The notes: generated by a model not told the origin, from the letters alone. Shown: positions 9,043 to 17,961, numbered from the stretch's first letter. The stretch is 64,000 nt of DNA from Clostridia bacterium (GCA_035628995.1 DASPIR010000030.1:62001-126000); one strand, 5' to 3'. Program-made: numbers and translations.

Positions 9043-9729
9043 ATGGAAAATGATTTTCTCGAATTGAAGTTGGACAACTACAAGCCTTTAAGAGAAATAG
9101 TATTTGAGTCTGTAAGGGGAGCTATTATTTCAGGGGTGCTGAAGCCTGGGGAGAGATTGATGGAAGTGCAGCTTGCAGAAAAACTGGGAGTCAGTCGAAC
9201 CCCTATAAGGGAAGCTATAAGGAAGCTTGAACTGGAAGGCTTGGTTATAATGATGCCACGGAAGGGCGCATATGTAGCGGATCTTTCCCTTAAAGACATT
9301 ACCGATGTACTGGAAATCAGAGCGGCCTTGGAAGGCTTGGCTGCTGGGCTTGCAGCTCTAAGGATTACTGATGAAGAGATTGAGGAGCTTGAATTGAATG
9401 CTCTGCAATTTCATCAGGCTTTAGAAGCAGATGATTTCGACATGATTGTACAAAAGGATATTGAGTTCCATGACAGAATATTCAAGGCTACAAGAAACGA
9501 TAAGCTGCTGCAGATAACCAATAATCTGAGGGAACAGGTTCAAAGATTCAGGATAATGTATATTAACAAATCGAACAAGTCAAAGGATTTAGCCAAGGAG
9601 CATTACGAAATAGCTGAGGCAATTTCCAAAAGAAATATAGATATGGCTGAGAAAATTGCAAAGAAGCATATAGAAAACGCTGAAAAATATATACTGACGA
9701 TGGCTGGGAATATGCCGGAGAATCATTAA
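9043..9729 (+). CDS. GntR-family regulator with FCD domain
   Basis: A 228-residue FadR-type transcription factor. An N-terminal winged helix-turn-helix (about 15-80, with LxEVQLAEKLGVSRTPIREAIRKLELEGLV) is followed by an all-helical FCD ligand-binding domain containing the conserved metal-site residues expected in this family (D..E in FHxxxxxxxxx and later His). Effectors of FCD proteins are usually small organic acids; the target here is unknown. GGGGGCGATAATA precedes the ATG, 38 bp after ispE, so it may be co-transcribed with it. Confidence 0.88.
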   Translation: MENDFLELKLDNYKPLREIVFESVRGAIISGVLKPGERLMEVQLAEKLGVSRTPIREAIRKLELEGLVIMMPRKGAYVADLSLKDITDVLEIRAALEGLAAGLAALRITDEEIEELELNALQFHQALEADDFDMIVQKDIEFHDRIFKATRNDKLLQITNNLREQVQRFRIMYINKSNKSKDLAKEHYEIAEAISKRNIDMAEKIAKKHIENAEKYILTMAGNMPENH

Positions 9730-9734
9730 GAATA

Positions 9735-9790
9735 GTAGGGATCGGTACCCTCGTCGTTCCGGAATGCAGCGGCGGCATTGGTCGCCTGAA
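9735..9790. repeat. TAGGG-type hairpin remnant after the GntR gene
   Basis: Begins TAGGGATCGGTACCCTCGTC and resembles the hairpin at 19390-19414 (shared CCCTCGTCGTT), but its left arm no longer pairs well. A second small hairpin, AATGC-N7-GCATT, follows. Confidence 0.5.
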
Positions 9791-9812
9791 AAAGGAAAGA
9801 AGGATGAGCTAA

Positions 9813-10556
9813 GTGGATGTTATAGTCCTTGCAGGAGAAAAAAAGGATAGCAAAAATGGGAGCGGGGAAGAGAAGATAAATAAAGCCTTTTATAAAATCA
9901 AGGATAAGCACATGATAGAATATGTGGTAGAAACCCTTAGAAAGTCCAGCTGCATTGACAAAATTGCGGTTGTTGGACCAAAGGATAAGCTGGAGGAGGT
10001 AATCGGAGGTATTGTGGACTTTGTTGTTGAAGGAGCTGATTCCATAGTATCGAACATACTGCTGACACTGGATTGTTTTCCAGGTGAAAAGGAGATACTT
10101 ATCGTGACCTCTGACATCCCCATGATTACCAAAGAGGCAATTGAAGACTTTGTAGCAAGAGCCAGGCAGAAAGATGCAGATTTGTGCTATTCCATTGTAG
10201 ACAAGAAAGTCAATGACCTGAAGTATCCGGATGTCAGGAGAACATATGCACGGTTGTGGGAAGGACAGTTCACCGGAGGCAATGTGTTTTATTTCAATCC
10301 CGATGTAACAGATAAGTGTAAGGATTTTGTCGGGAAAATGTTGGAGTACAGGAAGAGTCCAACGAAAATGGCCAGGGTTCTGGGCTTTGGTTTTCTGCTG
10401 AGGCTTGCCCTGGGGATTTTGACTATAAATGCAGTCCAGAAAAAATGCGAGTCTCTTCTGGGAATAAGGGGTGCAGCAATTATCTCACCCTATCCGGAGA
10501 TAGGCAATGATGTAGATAGATTTAGCGACTTGGAATTTATAGAGAAATATATGTAG
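9813..10556 (+). CDS. MobA/IspD-like nucleotidyltransferase family protein
   Basis: A 247-residue protein starting VDVIVLAGEKKD (GTG start with AAGGATGAG 8 nt upstream). The N-terminal beta strand plus LAG, the later VVGPKDKL and ILIVTSDIPMIT segments give the Rossmann-like order of NTP transferases (IspD, GlmU-N, MobA). The usual glycine/basic nucleotide-binding loop after LAG is degenerate here (EKKDSKNGSGEEK), so the substrate cannot be assigned. Proximity to ispE hints at isoprenoid or cell-envelope nucleotides, but that is weak. A long hairpin lies directly after its stop codon. Confidence 0.7.
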   Translation: MDVIVLAGEKKDSKNGSGEEKINKAFYKIKDKHMIEYVVETLRKSSCIDKIAVVGPKDKLEEVIGGIVDFVVEGADSIVSNILLTLDCFPGEKEILIVTSDIPMITKEAIEDFVARARQKDADLCYSIVDKKVNDLKYPDVRRTYARLWEGQFTGGNVFYFNPDVTDKCKDFVGKMLEYRKSPTKMARVLGFGFLLRLALGILTINAVQKKCESLLGIRGAAIISPYPEIGNDVDRFSDLEFIEKYM

Positions 10557-10560
10557 TGTG

Positions 10561-10616
10561 ATATGCATAAAAGAAGACCTGTCAGCGAATGCTGACAGGT
10601 CTTCTTTTATGCATAT
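10561..10616. other. Perfect 26-bp hairpin with GAAT loop
   Basis: Arms 10561-10586 and 10591-10616 are exact reverse complements around the loop GAAT. It begins 5 bp after the nucleotidyltransferase stop. There is no T tract after the stem, so it is not a textbook terminator; RNase III cleavage or a decayed miniature inverted-repeat element are alternatives. Confidence 0.85.
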
Positions 10617-10666
10617 ATCTCACAGCTTTTGTAAAAAATAACTCATTAGGAAAGGGTGGAGATAGA

Positions 10667-10876
10667 ATGATAGGTGTAATTAGGGAAAACATAAGGAGTT
10701 TTTTGGATATCACAATAATTATTACAATGATAGCAATTGGTGCATTTGCAATATTGGGAGACTATAGGTATTTCAAGAAAATGAAATATAAAAAGGACGC
10801 AGCTGCATCCCTGGGAGTTGGGATAGCATGCTTAGCGCTGCCCTTTGTTCTTCTATTGATAATCCGTACTTATTGA
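10667..10876 (+). CDS. Small two-helix membrane protein (CLC_0170-like)
   Basis: 69 residues; AAGGGTGGAGATAGA precedes the ATG. Two strongly hydrophobic segments (about 14-32 and 50-67) flank a short basic loop (YRYFKKMKYKKD). Small proteins of this kind are found beside germinant receptor operons in Clostridium and have been named CLC_0170 family; I assign it by position and general pattern. An upstream in-frame start at 10589 lies inside the long hairpin and has no ribosome binding site, so it was rejected. Likely co-transcribed with gerKA, which starts 39 bp later. Confidence 0.7.
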   Translation: MIGVIRENIRSFLDITIIITMIAIGAFAILGDYRYFKKMKYKKDAAASLGVGIACLALPFVLLLIIRTY

Positions 10877-10915
10877 CATAACAGACTTCAGCCAATTCAT
10901 GAGGGAGGCATTTTG

Positions 10916-12508
10916 ATGGGCTTTTTTTCAACCAAGAGAAGCGGTAAAGCTAAAGTAGAAAATGAAATGGGGAAATTACTCAATTCCAAGAGCATAGAGG
11001 AAAATACAGAAAGGCTGAAAGACCGCTTAAGGGACTGTGATGATATTGTATACAAGGAATTTAGAGTTGGAGCGGAGCAAAGCCTTAAGTTCCTGCTTGT
11101 CTATACAGATGGAATGAGCAGCAGGGATATGCTGAACGACGCAGTTTTAAATGCCTTGATGATTCACGCCAGGGAAGTGCCGCCAGATGCAACAGAACCA
11201 GGCGAAGAGCTGTATCGGCTTGTAAGGTATGGCGGGCTGCCTGCCTCAGAGCTTGCAGATAATGACAACCTTGAGGATGCTATTCTGGCCATACTTATCG
11301 GAGACGCAGTACTTTTTATAGACACAACTGAAAAAAGCATAATAATAGGTGCCAAGGGCTGGCCTATGAGAGGCGTATCGGAGCCGAACACCGAGTCATT
11401 GATAAGGGGTCCCAGGGATGGCTTCACCGAGACCTTCAGAGTAAATACTGCACTGGTAAGAAGGAGAATAAGGGATCACAAGTTGAAGCTGAAGCAAATG
11501 AGGGTGGGCAAGAGAAGCTTCACAGATGTTGGTGTAATGTACATCGAGGATATTGTAAAACCCGAGCTGGTAGAGGAAGTGACGCGAAGGATTAAGACTA
11601 TAGATATCGATGCAATTATAGAGAGCGGGTATATAGAACAGCTGATTGAGGATAATTACATGTCGCCCTTTCCACAGATAAATGTCACTGAGAGGCCTGA
11701 TGAAGTTGCCGCCTCCTTGTATGAGGGAAGAGTAGCAATACTTGTAGACAACTCGCCCTTTGCTCTTATTGTGCCGACAACCCTGAACAGCCTCTTTCAG
11801 TCACCCGAGGATTACTACGACAGGTGGTACGTTGCAACTATATTGAGGTCATTAAGATATGTAGCCAGTATTATTTCGCTGGTACTCCCTGCGTTATATA
11901 TAGCAGTTACTTCCTTCCATCCGGGCATACTGCCGGCAAAGCTGGTTATATCCATAGCGGCAGCACGGCAAGGCATTCCCTTCCCTGCGCTTATCGAAGC
12001 CTTCCTGCTGGAAGTGACCTTCGAGCTTCTCAGAGAGGCAGGACTAAGGCTACCTGCACCAATAGGCAGTGCCATAGGCATAGTAGGTGGTATTGTGATA
12101 GGTTCAGCAGCTGTTGAAGCCGGCATAGTAAGCCCTATTATGGTTATTATTGTTGCAATAACCGCTATATCTTCATTTTCGATTCCCAGCTACAGTCTCT
12201 CTGTCGGATTTAGGATGCTGAGGTTCTCTCTTATGGTTTTTGCAGGAGTCTTGGGATTGTATGGGATTATGTTGGGAGTGCTATTGATATTGAGTCACCT
12301 TGTAAAGCTGAAGAGCTTCGGAATACCTTACATGTCGCCATATGTATCCTCTGTGGGAAGCGACTTCAAGGATACCATAATAAGAGTGCCGTCTTTCCTT
12401 ATGGGGAGGAGACCGCTTACAATCGCAAGGAACACTGTAAGGCTCAAGAATAACAGACACTTGATAAACCAAATGGAACGGGAGGGTGATAATGATGATA
12501 AAAAATAA
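10916..12508 (+). CDS. gerKA: Spore germinant receptor subunit A
   Basis: GerA-family A subunit, 530 residues. The soluble N-terminal region (to about 270) is followed by PFALIVPTTLNSLFQSPEDYYDRW and several membrane segments, then a basic cytosolic tail. In spores, A, B and C subunits form the inner-membrane receptor that senses germinants. ATG at 10916 was preferred over TTG at 10913, because GGGAGG lies 7 nt before the ATG. It overlaps gerKB by 17 bp. The symbol reflects the clostridial gerK gene order A-B-C; germinant specificity cannot be read from sequence. Confidence 0.9.
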   Translation: MGFFSTKRSGKAKVENEMGKLLNSKSIEENTERLKDRLRDCDDIVYKEFRVGAEQSLKFLLVYTDGMSSRDMLNDAVLNALMIHAREVPPDATEPGEELYRLVRYGGLPASELADNDNLEDAILAILIGDAVLFIDTTEKSIIIGAKGWPMRGVSEPNTESLIRGPRDGFTETFRVNTALVRRRIRDHKLKLKQMRVGKRSFTDVGVMYIEDIVKPELVEEVTRRIKTIDIDAIIESGYIEQLIEDNYMSPFPQINVTERPDEVAASLYEGRVAILVDNSPFALIVPTTLNSLFQSPEDYYDRWYVATILRSLRYVASIISLVLPALYIAVTSFHPGILPAKLVISIAAARQGIPFPALIEAFLLEVTFELLREAGLRLPAPIGSAIGIVGGIVIGSAAVEAGIVSPIMVIIVAITAISSFSIPSYSLSVGFRMLRFSLMVFAGVLGLYGIMLGVLLILSHLVKLKSFGIPYMSPYVSSVGSDFKDTIIRVPSFLMGRRPLTIARNTVRLKNNRHLINQMEREGDNDDKK

Positions 12509-13589
12509 TGATAATGTATCACCTTACCAGATCGCTATGATAATTATAATGTCGGTAATCTCAGTGGGTGTTTTCTCTATAGCCTCAGACGCTGCTGATG
12601 CTGCAGGCACGGATGGCTGGCTGGTGATTGCCCTTGCGGGTGCATTAAACATATTGGCTGTGGTTATTATTGTCAAGCTGAATTCCAGATTTCCAGGCAA
12701 AACCTTTGCGGAGTACAGCCAGATAGTGATAGGAACCATCCTTGGCAAAATACTGACATTTTTATTTGCTGCCTACCTATTGCTGGTTATAGCTTACGTG
12801 ACAAGGGCTTTCACCGAGGTTATAAAGATATTCCTGTTGTTTAGGACTCCTACTGAGGTGATTATGCTGAGTCTTATTCTAGTCTGTACATATATTGTAA
12901 GAGGGGGAGTTGAGTGCATTGCTAGGATAAATGAATTGATATTTCCAATATTGTTCATACCCTTTTTTATCGTATTGTTTTTTGGACTTCCTCTTATGGA
13001 TTTCAGCAATCTGCTCCCTGTGCTGCAAACGCCCGCGGATAAAATGCTGACTGCTATTCCGTCACTGATTTTCAGTTTTGGAGGTATAGAGCTTGCACTT
13101 TTTTATATAGGTTTCATGAAGAATCCTAGGAAAGCATACAAACCGGCAATAATAGCCGTTCTATTTATAACACTGTTTTTAGTTATGGTAACAGTCTTTT
13201 GCATAGCCACTTTTGGGAAAAATGCCACAACACAATTTTTATGGCCTCTGGTTAATTATATAAGGGCAATAAGCCTTCCGGGACTGTTTATAGAGCGTCT
13301 TGACGGTGTGATACTGTCTCTTTGGATGCTGACGGTCTTCACCACCATTGTATCGGCTTACTTTATTGTCAGCTATTCCATATCAAAAGTGGTTGGCACA
13401 AAGGAACAGAAGCAATACGTACTGCCGCTGGCAATAATAATATACTATTTGGCTCTTCAGCCTGACAGCCTGGCTGAGCTATATGAATGGGGAGCTGCGA
13501 TTTTCCCATATGCCATTACTTCTTTTCTTTATGCTGTGCCTATTATACTGCTGTTGATAGCGAAGCTAAGAAAATTGGGGGTGCGATAG
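12492..13589 (+). CDS. gerKB: Spore germinant receptor subunit B
   Basis: A 365-residue GerAB-family membrane protein of the amino acid/polyamine transporter-like superfamily, with about ten hydrophobic segments. It begins ISPYQIAMI-like (VSPYQIAMIIIMSVISVGVFS), typical of the family. GGGAGG at 12480-12485 sets the ATG at 12492; a GTG at 12486 is too close. The start codon lies inside gerKA, giving a 17-bp overlap that suggests translational coupling. In characterised receptors the B subunit binds the germinant. Confidence 0.9.
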   Translation: MMIKNNDNVSPYQIAMIIIMSVISVGVFSIASDAADAAGTDGWLVIALAGALNILAVVIIVKLNSRFPGKTFAEYSQIVIGTILGKILTFLFAAYLLLVIAYVTRAFTEVIKIFLLFRTPTEVIMLSLILVCTYIVRGGVECIARINELIFPILFIPFFIVLFFGLPLMDFSNLLPVLQTPADKMLTAIPSLIFSFGGIELALFYIGFMKNPRKAYKPAIIAVLFITLFLVMVTVFCIATFGKNATTQFLWPLVNYIRAISLPGLFIERLDGVILSLWMLTVFTTIVSAYFIVSYSISKVVGTKEQKQYVLPLAIIIYYLALQPDSLAELYEWGAAIFPYAITSFLYAVPIILLLIAKLRKLGVR

Positions 13590-13590
13590 A

Positions 13591-14733
13591 ATGAAAGCCA
13601 AGAAAAGCGCTAGAGTGATTGCAGTGCTGCTGTCGTGCATGCTGCTTCTGACGGGCTGCTGGGATAAAATTGAGATAGAAGATAGGCTTTTTGTGTTGGC
13701 CATCGGAATTGACAAGACAAAGGAAACGGAGAAGAAGACTCCGGAGGACAGATATACGCTTTCCTTCGTATCTCCAGTGGTGGATCAGGTGAAAGAGGGT
13801 CCGGGGCCAGCCTTCAAAACATACAAGACGGTGAACAATACTGTTATAATGTCAGTGTCGCAGCTTATGGAGAGGTTTTCGCAGAAGCAGTTTTTCGGGC
13901 ATACCAAGGCTATCTTCTTCGGCGAGGACGTAATGAAGGATGAGGAGCTTCTTAAAGGGGTGATAGATGGTGTATCAAGATACCCCGAGCTGCATAACAG
14001 TATGTATGCATACATAGTGCCCAGCCGTGCAGAGGATGTGTTCAAGGTGAAGCCGATGTTTGACAAGCTGCTTATGCCATACATTACCGGAATAACTGAA
14101 AATAGTGATTACACCTCCAGGATTTTGAAGCTGAGTCTTGCGGATATGGTAATAAAGCTGGCAGACCAGAAAGGCAGCGTTGTCATACCGGAAATCATAC
14201 CGGACAAGGATGAGGTAAAGATGAACGGGGCGGGAGTTATCAAGGAATATAAGTTTATAGGATACCTTGGGGACCAGGAGGTTGCGGTATATAATTGGCT
14301 TACGGATAAAGCTGAAGGAGGAAATATATCAGTAGAGTATGAGGATGTATCGGTGGCATTCCGGCACTTTACTTTTAGAAGAGATATTAAACTATCAAAG
14401 GTTGAGGGTGGAAAGATATACCTGGAGTATAAAATGGAAACCGAAGGCAGTATTGAAGAATATATGATGGGCAAAAGAATACTTGATGATGCCGTTTTAA
14501 AGGAGGTTGAGACGGAAATAGAAAAAAGGCTGGAAGGCGAAAGCGAAAAGCTTGTAAAGAAGTTTCAGCAGGAATTCCGTGTGGACCTTATTGGAGCAAG
14601 GGACTATCTGAGCAAGCATCAGCCGAAGCTTTTCAAAACAATAGAAAAAGACTACGATAAATACTTTACGGACAGCATTGTAATTAATGTAAATGCGGAT
14701 GTCCACATTAGAAGAGTCGGTCTAATTAAGTAG
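13591..14733 (+). CDS. gerKC: Spore germinant receptor subunit C (lipoprotein)
   Basis: A 380-residue GerAC-family lipoprotein. The signal peptide ends in the lipobox LLTGC (Cys about 23), followed by WDKIEIEDRLFVLAIGID, which is typical of GerAC proteins. It starts directly after the gerKB stop. Anchored to the outer face of the spore inner membrane, it completes the receptor. Its TAG stop codon is also the first three bases of a TAGGGGC repeat. Confidence 0.92.
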   Translation: MKAKKSARVIAVLLSCMLLLTGCWDKIEIEDRLFVLAIGIDKTKETEKKTPEDRYTLSFVSPVVDQVKEGPGPAFKTYKTVNNTVIMSVSQLMERFSQKQFFGHTKAIFFGEDVMKDEELLKGVIDGVSRYPELHNSMYAYIVPSRAEDVFKVKPMFDKLLMPYITGITENSDYTSRILKLSLADMVIKLADQKGSVVIPEIIPDKDEVKMNGAGVIKEYKFIGYLGDQEVAVYNWLTDKAEGGNISVEYEDVSVAFRHFTFRRDIKLSKVEGGKIYLEYKMETEGSIEEYMMGKRILDDAVLKEVETEIEKRLEGESEKLVKKFQQEFRVDLIGARDYLSKHQPKLFKTIEKDYDKYFTDSIVINVNADVHIRRVGLIK

Positions 14734-14757
14734 GGGCAGGTTTTCGTGCACGCCCGA
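14731..14757. repeat. TAGGGGC-type hairpin repeat overlapping the gerKC stop codon
   Basis: TAGGGGCAGGTTTTCGTGCA is followed by CGCCCGATG; the GGGC and GCCC ends can pair around an imperfect middle. The TAG is the stop codon of gerKC. Confidence 0.55.
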
Positions 14758-14821
14758 TGAATAAATCCTTCAAAACATGGCAATGAATAAGATAAATGAA
14801 AGTGTTTGGAGGATTAGGGAT

Positions 14822-15505
14822 ATGAAATTCAAAATAAGCAAATATTTTAAATATAAAATAGGTATTTTTTTACTTGCAACGTTCTTCATCTTCGGAGTTC
14901 TTGTCAGTATTTACATAAATACTGATAGAGAGCTGGCGGATGTGTCTGATAAAATAATCAGGCTGCATGTGGTTGCCAACAGCGATTCACCGGAGGATCA
15001 GCAGCTTAAGCTTCAGGTGAGGGATAAGGTAATTAACACCATGAGCGGAAGATTCGAGGGGCTTAAGGATATTGCAGAAGTAAAAAGTACTATAGAGGGA
15101 AGCCTGGGGGAAATAGAAACTATTGCCAGGGGAGCCATTAATGAGAATGGCAAGCTCTATGATGTCAAAGCTGTTTTCGCAAAGACTGATTTTCCAACAA
15201 AAGTATACGGAAACCTTACGCTTCCTGCGGGGTCTTATCAAGCCTTGAATATCGTAATTGGGGAAGGGGAAGGCAAAAACTGGTGGTGTGTCATGTTTCC
15301 GCCCTTATGCTTCATAGATGTTGCCCACGGGGTAGTACCCGAAAAAACCATGAAGGAGCTTAAGGAATCATTGACAGATGAGGAGTATAGACTACTTCTT
15401 TCCTCCAGAACAGAAGAAGAAATACCAGTGAAGCTCAGGTTCAAAATTGTCGAGTTGGCAAAGAGCATGAACCTAAAAATTGCCAAAATGAGTAACAGAA
15501 ACTAA
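14822..15505 (+). CDS. spoIIR: Stage II sporulation protein R
   Basis: A 227-residue protein with an N-terminal membrane anchor or signal (about 9-30) and the conserved SpoIIR block (KIIRLHVVANSDSPEDQQLKL...VRDKVI). In Bacillus it is made in the forespore under sigma-F and signals across the intermembrane space to SpoIIGA, which processes pro-sigma-E. GGAGG 9 nt before the ATG at 14822 decides this start; an ATG at 14777 has no ribosome binding site. Its transcript ends in a hairpin that overlaps the translation start region of sleB. Confidence 0.92.
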   Translation: MKFKISKYFKYKIGIFLLATFFIFGVLVSIYINTDRELADVSDKIIRLHVVANSDSPEDQQLKLQVRDKVINTMSGRFEGLKDIAEVKSTIEGSLGEIETIARGAINENGKLYDVKAVFAKTDFPTKVYGNLTLPAGSYQALNIVIGEGEGKNWWCVMFPPLCFIDVAHGVVPEKTMKELKESLTDEEYRLLLSSRTEEEIPVKLRFKIVELAKSMNLKIAKMSNRN

Positions 15506-15538
15506 AAAGTAAATTAAACTATAAGCTAATCAATGAAT

Positions 15539-15580
15539 AAAACACCTCTTGTTACAAAAAATAATAACAGGAGGTGTTTT
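15539..15580 (+). terminator. Terminator-like hairpin that contains the sleB ribosome binding site
   Basis: AAAACACCTCTTGTTA (15539-15554) pairs with TAACAGGAGGTGTTTT (15565-15580), 16 bp with one G-T pair, and the 3' arm ends in T residues. The AGGAGG inside the 3' arm (15569-15574) is the only ribosome binding site for the next gene. It can therefore end the spoIIR transcript and, in any read-through RNA, hide the sleB start. Confidence 0.85.
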
Positions 15581-15582
15581 TA

Positions 15583-16308
15583 TTGTTTAGAAAGAGATTC
15601 AAGAGACTGATTCCTTTTATAATTATAGTATTCATATATGCTGGCTTTGGAGGTTGGATATACAGCAACTATATGACCTCTCAGATCAGTGATGATGCCG
15701 GATCGATACTTTTGAAATGGGGCTCCAGAGGTGCTGAAGTTAAAGAAGTACAGACGAGATTGAAAAATTGGGGCTTTTACAAAGGGAGGGTAGATGGAAT
15801 ATATGGCTGGAGAACATCGGTTGCGGTAAAAGCCTTTCAGAAGAAGCACGGGCTTAAAGCGGACGGGGTGGTAGGAAATGCGACGGCAAAGGCTCTTGGT
15901 ATCAGGACAGGTGCCAAAACAGCAGCCAAAACAACTGCCAGAAAAGGTACATCAAGAAGCAATGAAGCCTATACCCTTGCCCAATGCATTCATGGGGAGG
16001 CCAGAGGCGAATCATATACCGGGCAGGTAGCCGTAGGTGCAGTTATCTTGAACAGAGTGGATGACCCCAGGTTTCCCAAAACGATTGCCGGTGTGATATT
16101 TCAGCCTGGTGCTTTTACAGCTGTAGATGACGGGCAGATGTTTCAGCCTCCGGGTGACAGTGCTCTGAAAGCTGCAAAAGATGCGCTGAATGGCTGGGAC
16201 CCTTCAGGAGGAGCGCTATACTACTATAACCCGGCAAAAACAACCAATAAATGGATTTGGTCGAGGCCTATCATAAAGGTGATAGGAAAGCATTACTTCT
16301 GTAAATAA
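15583..16308 (+). CDS. sleB: Spore cortex-lytic enzyme SleB
   Basis: A 241-residue lytic transglycosylase acting on cortex muramic-lactam peptidoglycan during germination. Order: membrane segment (about 8-28), peptidoglycan-binding_1 domain (about 45-105: GSRGAEVKEVQTRLKNWGFY...DGIYGWRT), then the hydrolase_2/SleB domain (about 130-241) with the catalytic Glu in CIHGEARGE. The TTG at 15583, 8 nt from AGGAGG, was chosen; a GTG at 15574 overlaps that site. It is followed by its usual partner ypeB. Note the ribosome binding site lies in the spoIIR hairpin. Confidence 0.93.
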   Translation: MFRKRFKRLIPFIIIVFIYAGFGGWIYSNYMTSQISDDAGSILLKWGSRGAEVKEVQTRLKNWGFYKGRVDGIYGWRTSVAVKAFQKKHGLKADGVVGNATAKALGIRTGAKTAAKTTARKGTSRSNEAYTLAQCIHGEARGESYTGQVAVGAVILNRVDDPRFPKTIAGVIFQPGAFTAVDDGQMFQPPGDSALKAAKDALNGWDPSGGALYYYNPAKTTNKWIWSRPIIKVIGKHYFCK

Positions 16309-16317
16309 TGTCCCTTC

Positions 16318-16358
16318 CAGGCAAAATATTGCCTGTCAGCGGTGCAGCCTTGCTGCAC
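16318..16358. other. Two small tandem hairpins between sleB and ypeB
   Basis: CAGGCAA-AATA-TTGCCTG (16318-16335) and GTGCAGC-CTT-GCTGCAC (16342-16358) are both perfect 7-bp stems without a T tract. They may mark an RNA processing site between the two genes. Confidence 0.6.
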
Positions 16359-16381
16359 GAATGGACTAAATTAAGGAAAAC

Positions 16382-16425
16382 GTTTCGCACATTTTGAAAT
16401 CATTTTAAAAGGTTTAGTGCGAAAC
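16382..16425. other. Inverted repeat GTTTCGCAC/GTGCGAAAC before ypeB
   Basis: A perfect 9-bp inverted repeat (16382-16390 and 16417-16425) brackets 26 AT-rich bases containing CATTTTA, which fits a sigma-G -10 element, but no convincing -35 partner was found. GTTTCGC also occurs as a unit in the heptamer repeat at 54.6 kb. Confidence 0.5.
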
Positions 16426-16442
16426 ATATAGGAGGGAAAGCT

Positions 16443-17825
16443 ATGAAACTATTTAAAATGCAGCTGAGCAGAAAACAGTACCATAAAGTGATGGTGGTGT
16501 TTGCTGCGGCTTTGATACTTACAGGTTTCTTTGGGTATAACACTTACACCGAGAAGAAGCAATATCAGACCTTTTTGCAGAACAACTACCAGAGGTCCTT
16601 CAGAGAACTTGTGACAAACGTGGAAAACATCAAGCTGCTGCTGGAAAAGGCTGAAGTATCAGCATCTCCGCTGCAGAGCAACGCTTTAATGTCCCAGACC
16701 TGGATGCAGTCCTATTCCGCAGCGGAAAACCTGGGACAGCTGCCTATAACCCATGTTGCACTAAGCAAGACGGAAAAATACCTGAACCAGGTAAGTGATT
16801 ACAGCTACAGTCTTTCCAGAACCAATGCGCAGAATAAGACCATCAGTGATAAGGAAATGGATCAGGTTTCAAAGCTTAGGGGCTATGCCGGGGATTTGCT
16901 GGAGCAGCTCCATGGCATGGAGGAGGACGTAGCTCAGGGGAAAATAAGGTTCGGTGAAATCCGAAAACAGGGAAGGCTTGCGCTGAAAAGAGCATCCAAG
17001 GATGCAGTGGAAGTCAAGTTCGGAAACATGGAGGATAAGTTCAGCAACTACCCATCGATGATTTATGATGGTCCCTTTTCTGACAATATCATAGAAGGCA
17101 AGCCAAAAGCCTTGGAGGGAGAAGACATAAACCTGGAAAAAGCAAAGGAAAAGGCAAAAAAATTCGTTGGGGCGGATAAGACAGGCAAAATTATTGAAAC
17201 CAGCTCTGGGAAAGGCAAAATACATACTTTTGGCTTGGAGGTCACTCCGAAGGATAACGATAAAGGTAAAGCAATAAGTATAGATATAACCAAAAAAGGC
17301 GGATTACCACTGTGGATGCTGAATCCCAGAGAGATACCGGAGAAGAAGCTGACAGACCAGAAGGCAAGTGATATAGCACAGAAGTTCCTAAAGGAACAGG
17401 GCTTTGGAGACCTTACAGAGACATATTTTCTAAAAAATGACAACACTACTACGATAACCTATATTGGAGTTACGAAAGAGGGTGTCCTAATATACCCGGA
17501 TTTGCTTAAAGTTAAGGTCGCCCTTGATAATGGCGAAATAGTAGGTTTCGATGCCTATCAGTATATAATGTCTCATAGGAAGCGTGATATTCCGAAACCC
17601 AAGCTTACTGAGGAGGAGGCAAAGAAGAAGATCAGCCAGAGACTTAAAATAGAAAGAGTTAAGCTGGCTATAATCCCGCTGCCTGGCGATAAGGAACAGC
17701 TTTGCTACGAATTTAAAGGAAAGTATAACCAGTCTGACTACTTCGTATATGTTAATGCAGATACAGGGTATGAAGAGAACATACTTAAAATAATAAAGGA
17801 TGAAGATGGAACACTCACACAGTAA
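16443..17825 (+). CDS. ypeB: Germination protein YpeB
   Basis: A 460-residue protein with an N-terminal membrane segment (about 15-35), a helical middle region and C-terminal PepSY domains (about 215-450, e.g. LTDQKASDIAQKFLKEQGF and KLTEEEAKKKISQRL). YpeB is needed for SleB to be incorporated and kept stable in spores, and PepSY domains inhibit enzymes in other proteins. It follows sleB as in Bacillus. ATAGGAGGGAAAGCT precedes the ATG. Family length is normal. Confidence 0.92.
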   Translation: MKLFKMQLSRKQYHKVMVVFAAALILTGFFGYNTYTEKKQYQTFLQNNYQRSFRELVTNVENIKLLLEKAEVSASPLQSNALMSQTWMQSYSAAENLGQLPITHVALSKTEKYLNQVSDYSYSLSRTNAQNKTISDKEMDQVSKLRGYAGDLLEQLHGMEEDVAQGKIRFGEIRKQGRLALKRASKDAVEVKFGNMEDKFSNYPSMIYDGPFSDNIIEGKPKALEGEDINLEKAKEKAKKFVGADKTGKIIETSSGKGKIHTFGLEVTPKDNDKGKAISIDITKKGGLPLWMLNPREIPEKKLTDQKASDIAQKFLKEQGFGDLTETYFLKNDNTTTITYIGVTKEGVLIYPDLLKVKVALDNGEIVGFDAYQYIMSHRKRDIPKPKLTEEEAKKKISQRLKIERVKLAIIPLPGDKEQLCYEFKGKYNQSDYFVYVNADTGYEENILKIIKDEDGTLTQ

Positions 17826-17961
17826 TGCGCAGATAACCACATATTACTTCACATAAGCCCGCTAAAAATGCAGAAAATATAGATGTACAGCTGAGTCAAA
17901 CGCAAGATTTAAATTTATTTCAAAAAACGCGATAAGATTTGCTGTATAAGGAGGAATAGCT

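Noticed and set aside
10589-10666. Upstream start of the small membrane protein adding 26 residues
   Set aside because: It starts inside the long hairpin without a ribosome binding site; the ATG at 10667 has AAGGGTGGAG.
14777-14821. Upstream ATG for spoIIR adding 15 residues
   Set aside because: No ribosome binding site; GGAGG is correctly spaced for the ATG at 14822, and the extension is not family-like.
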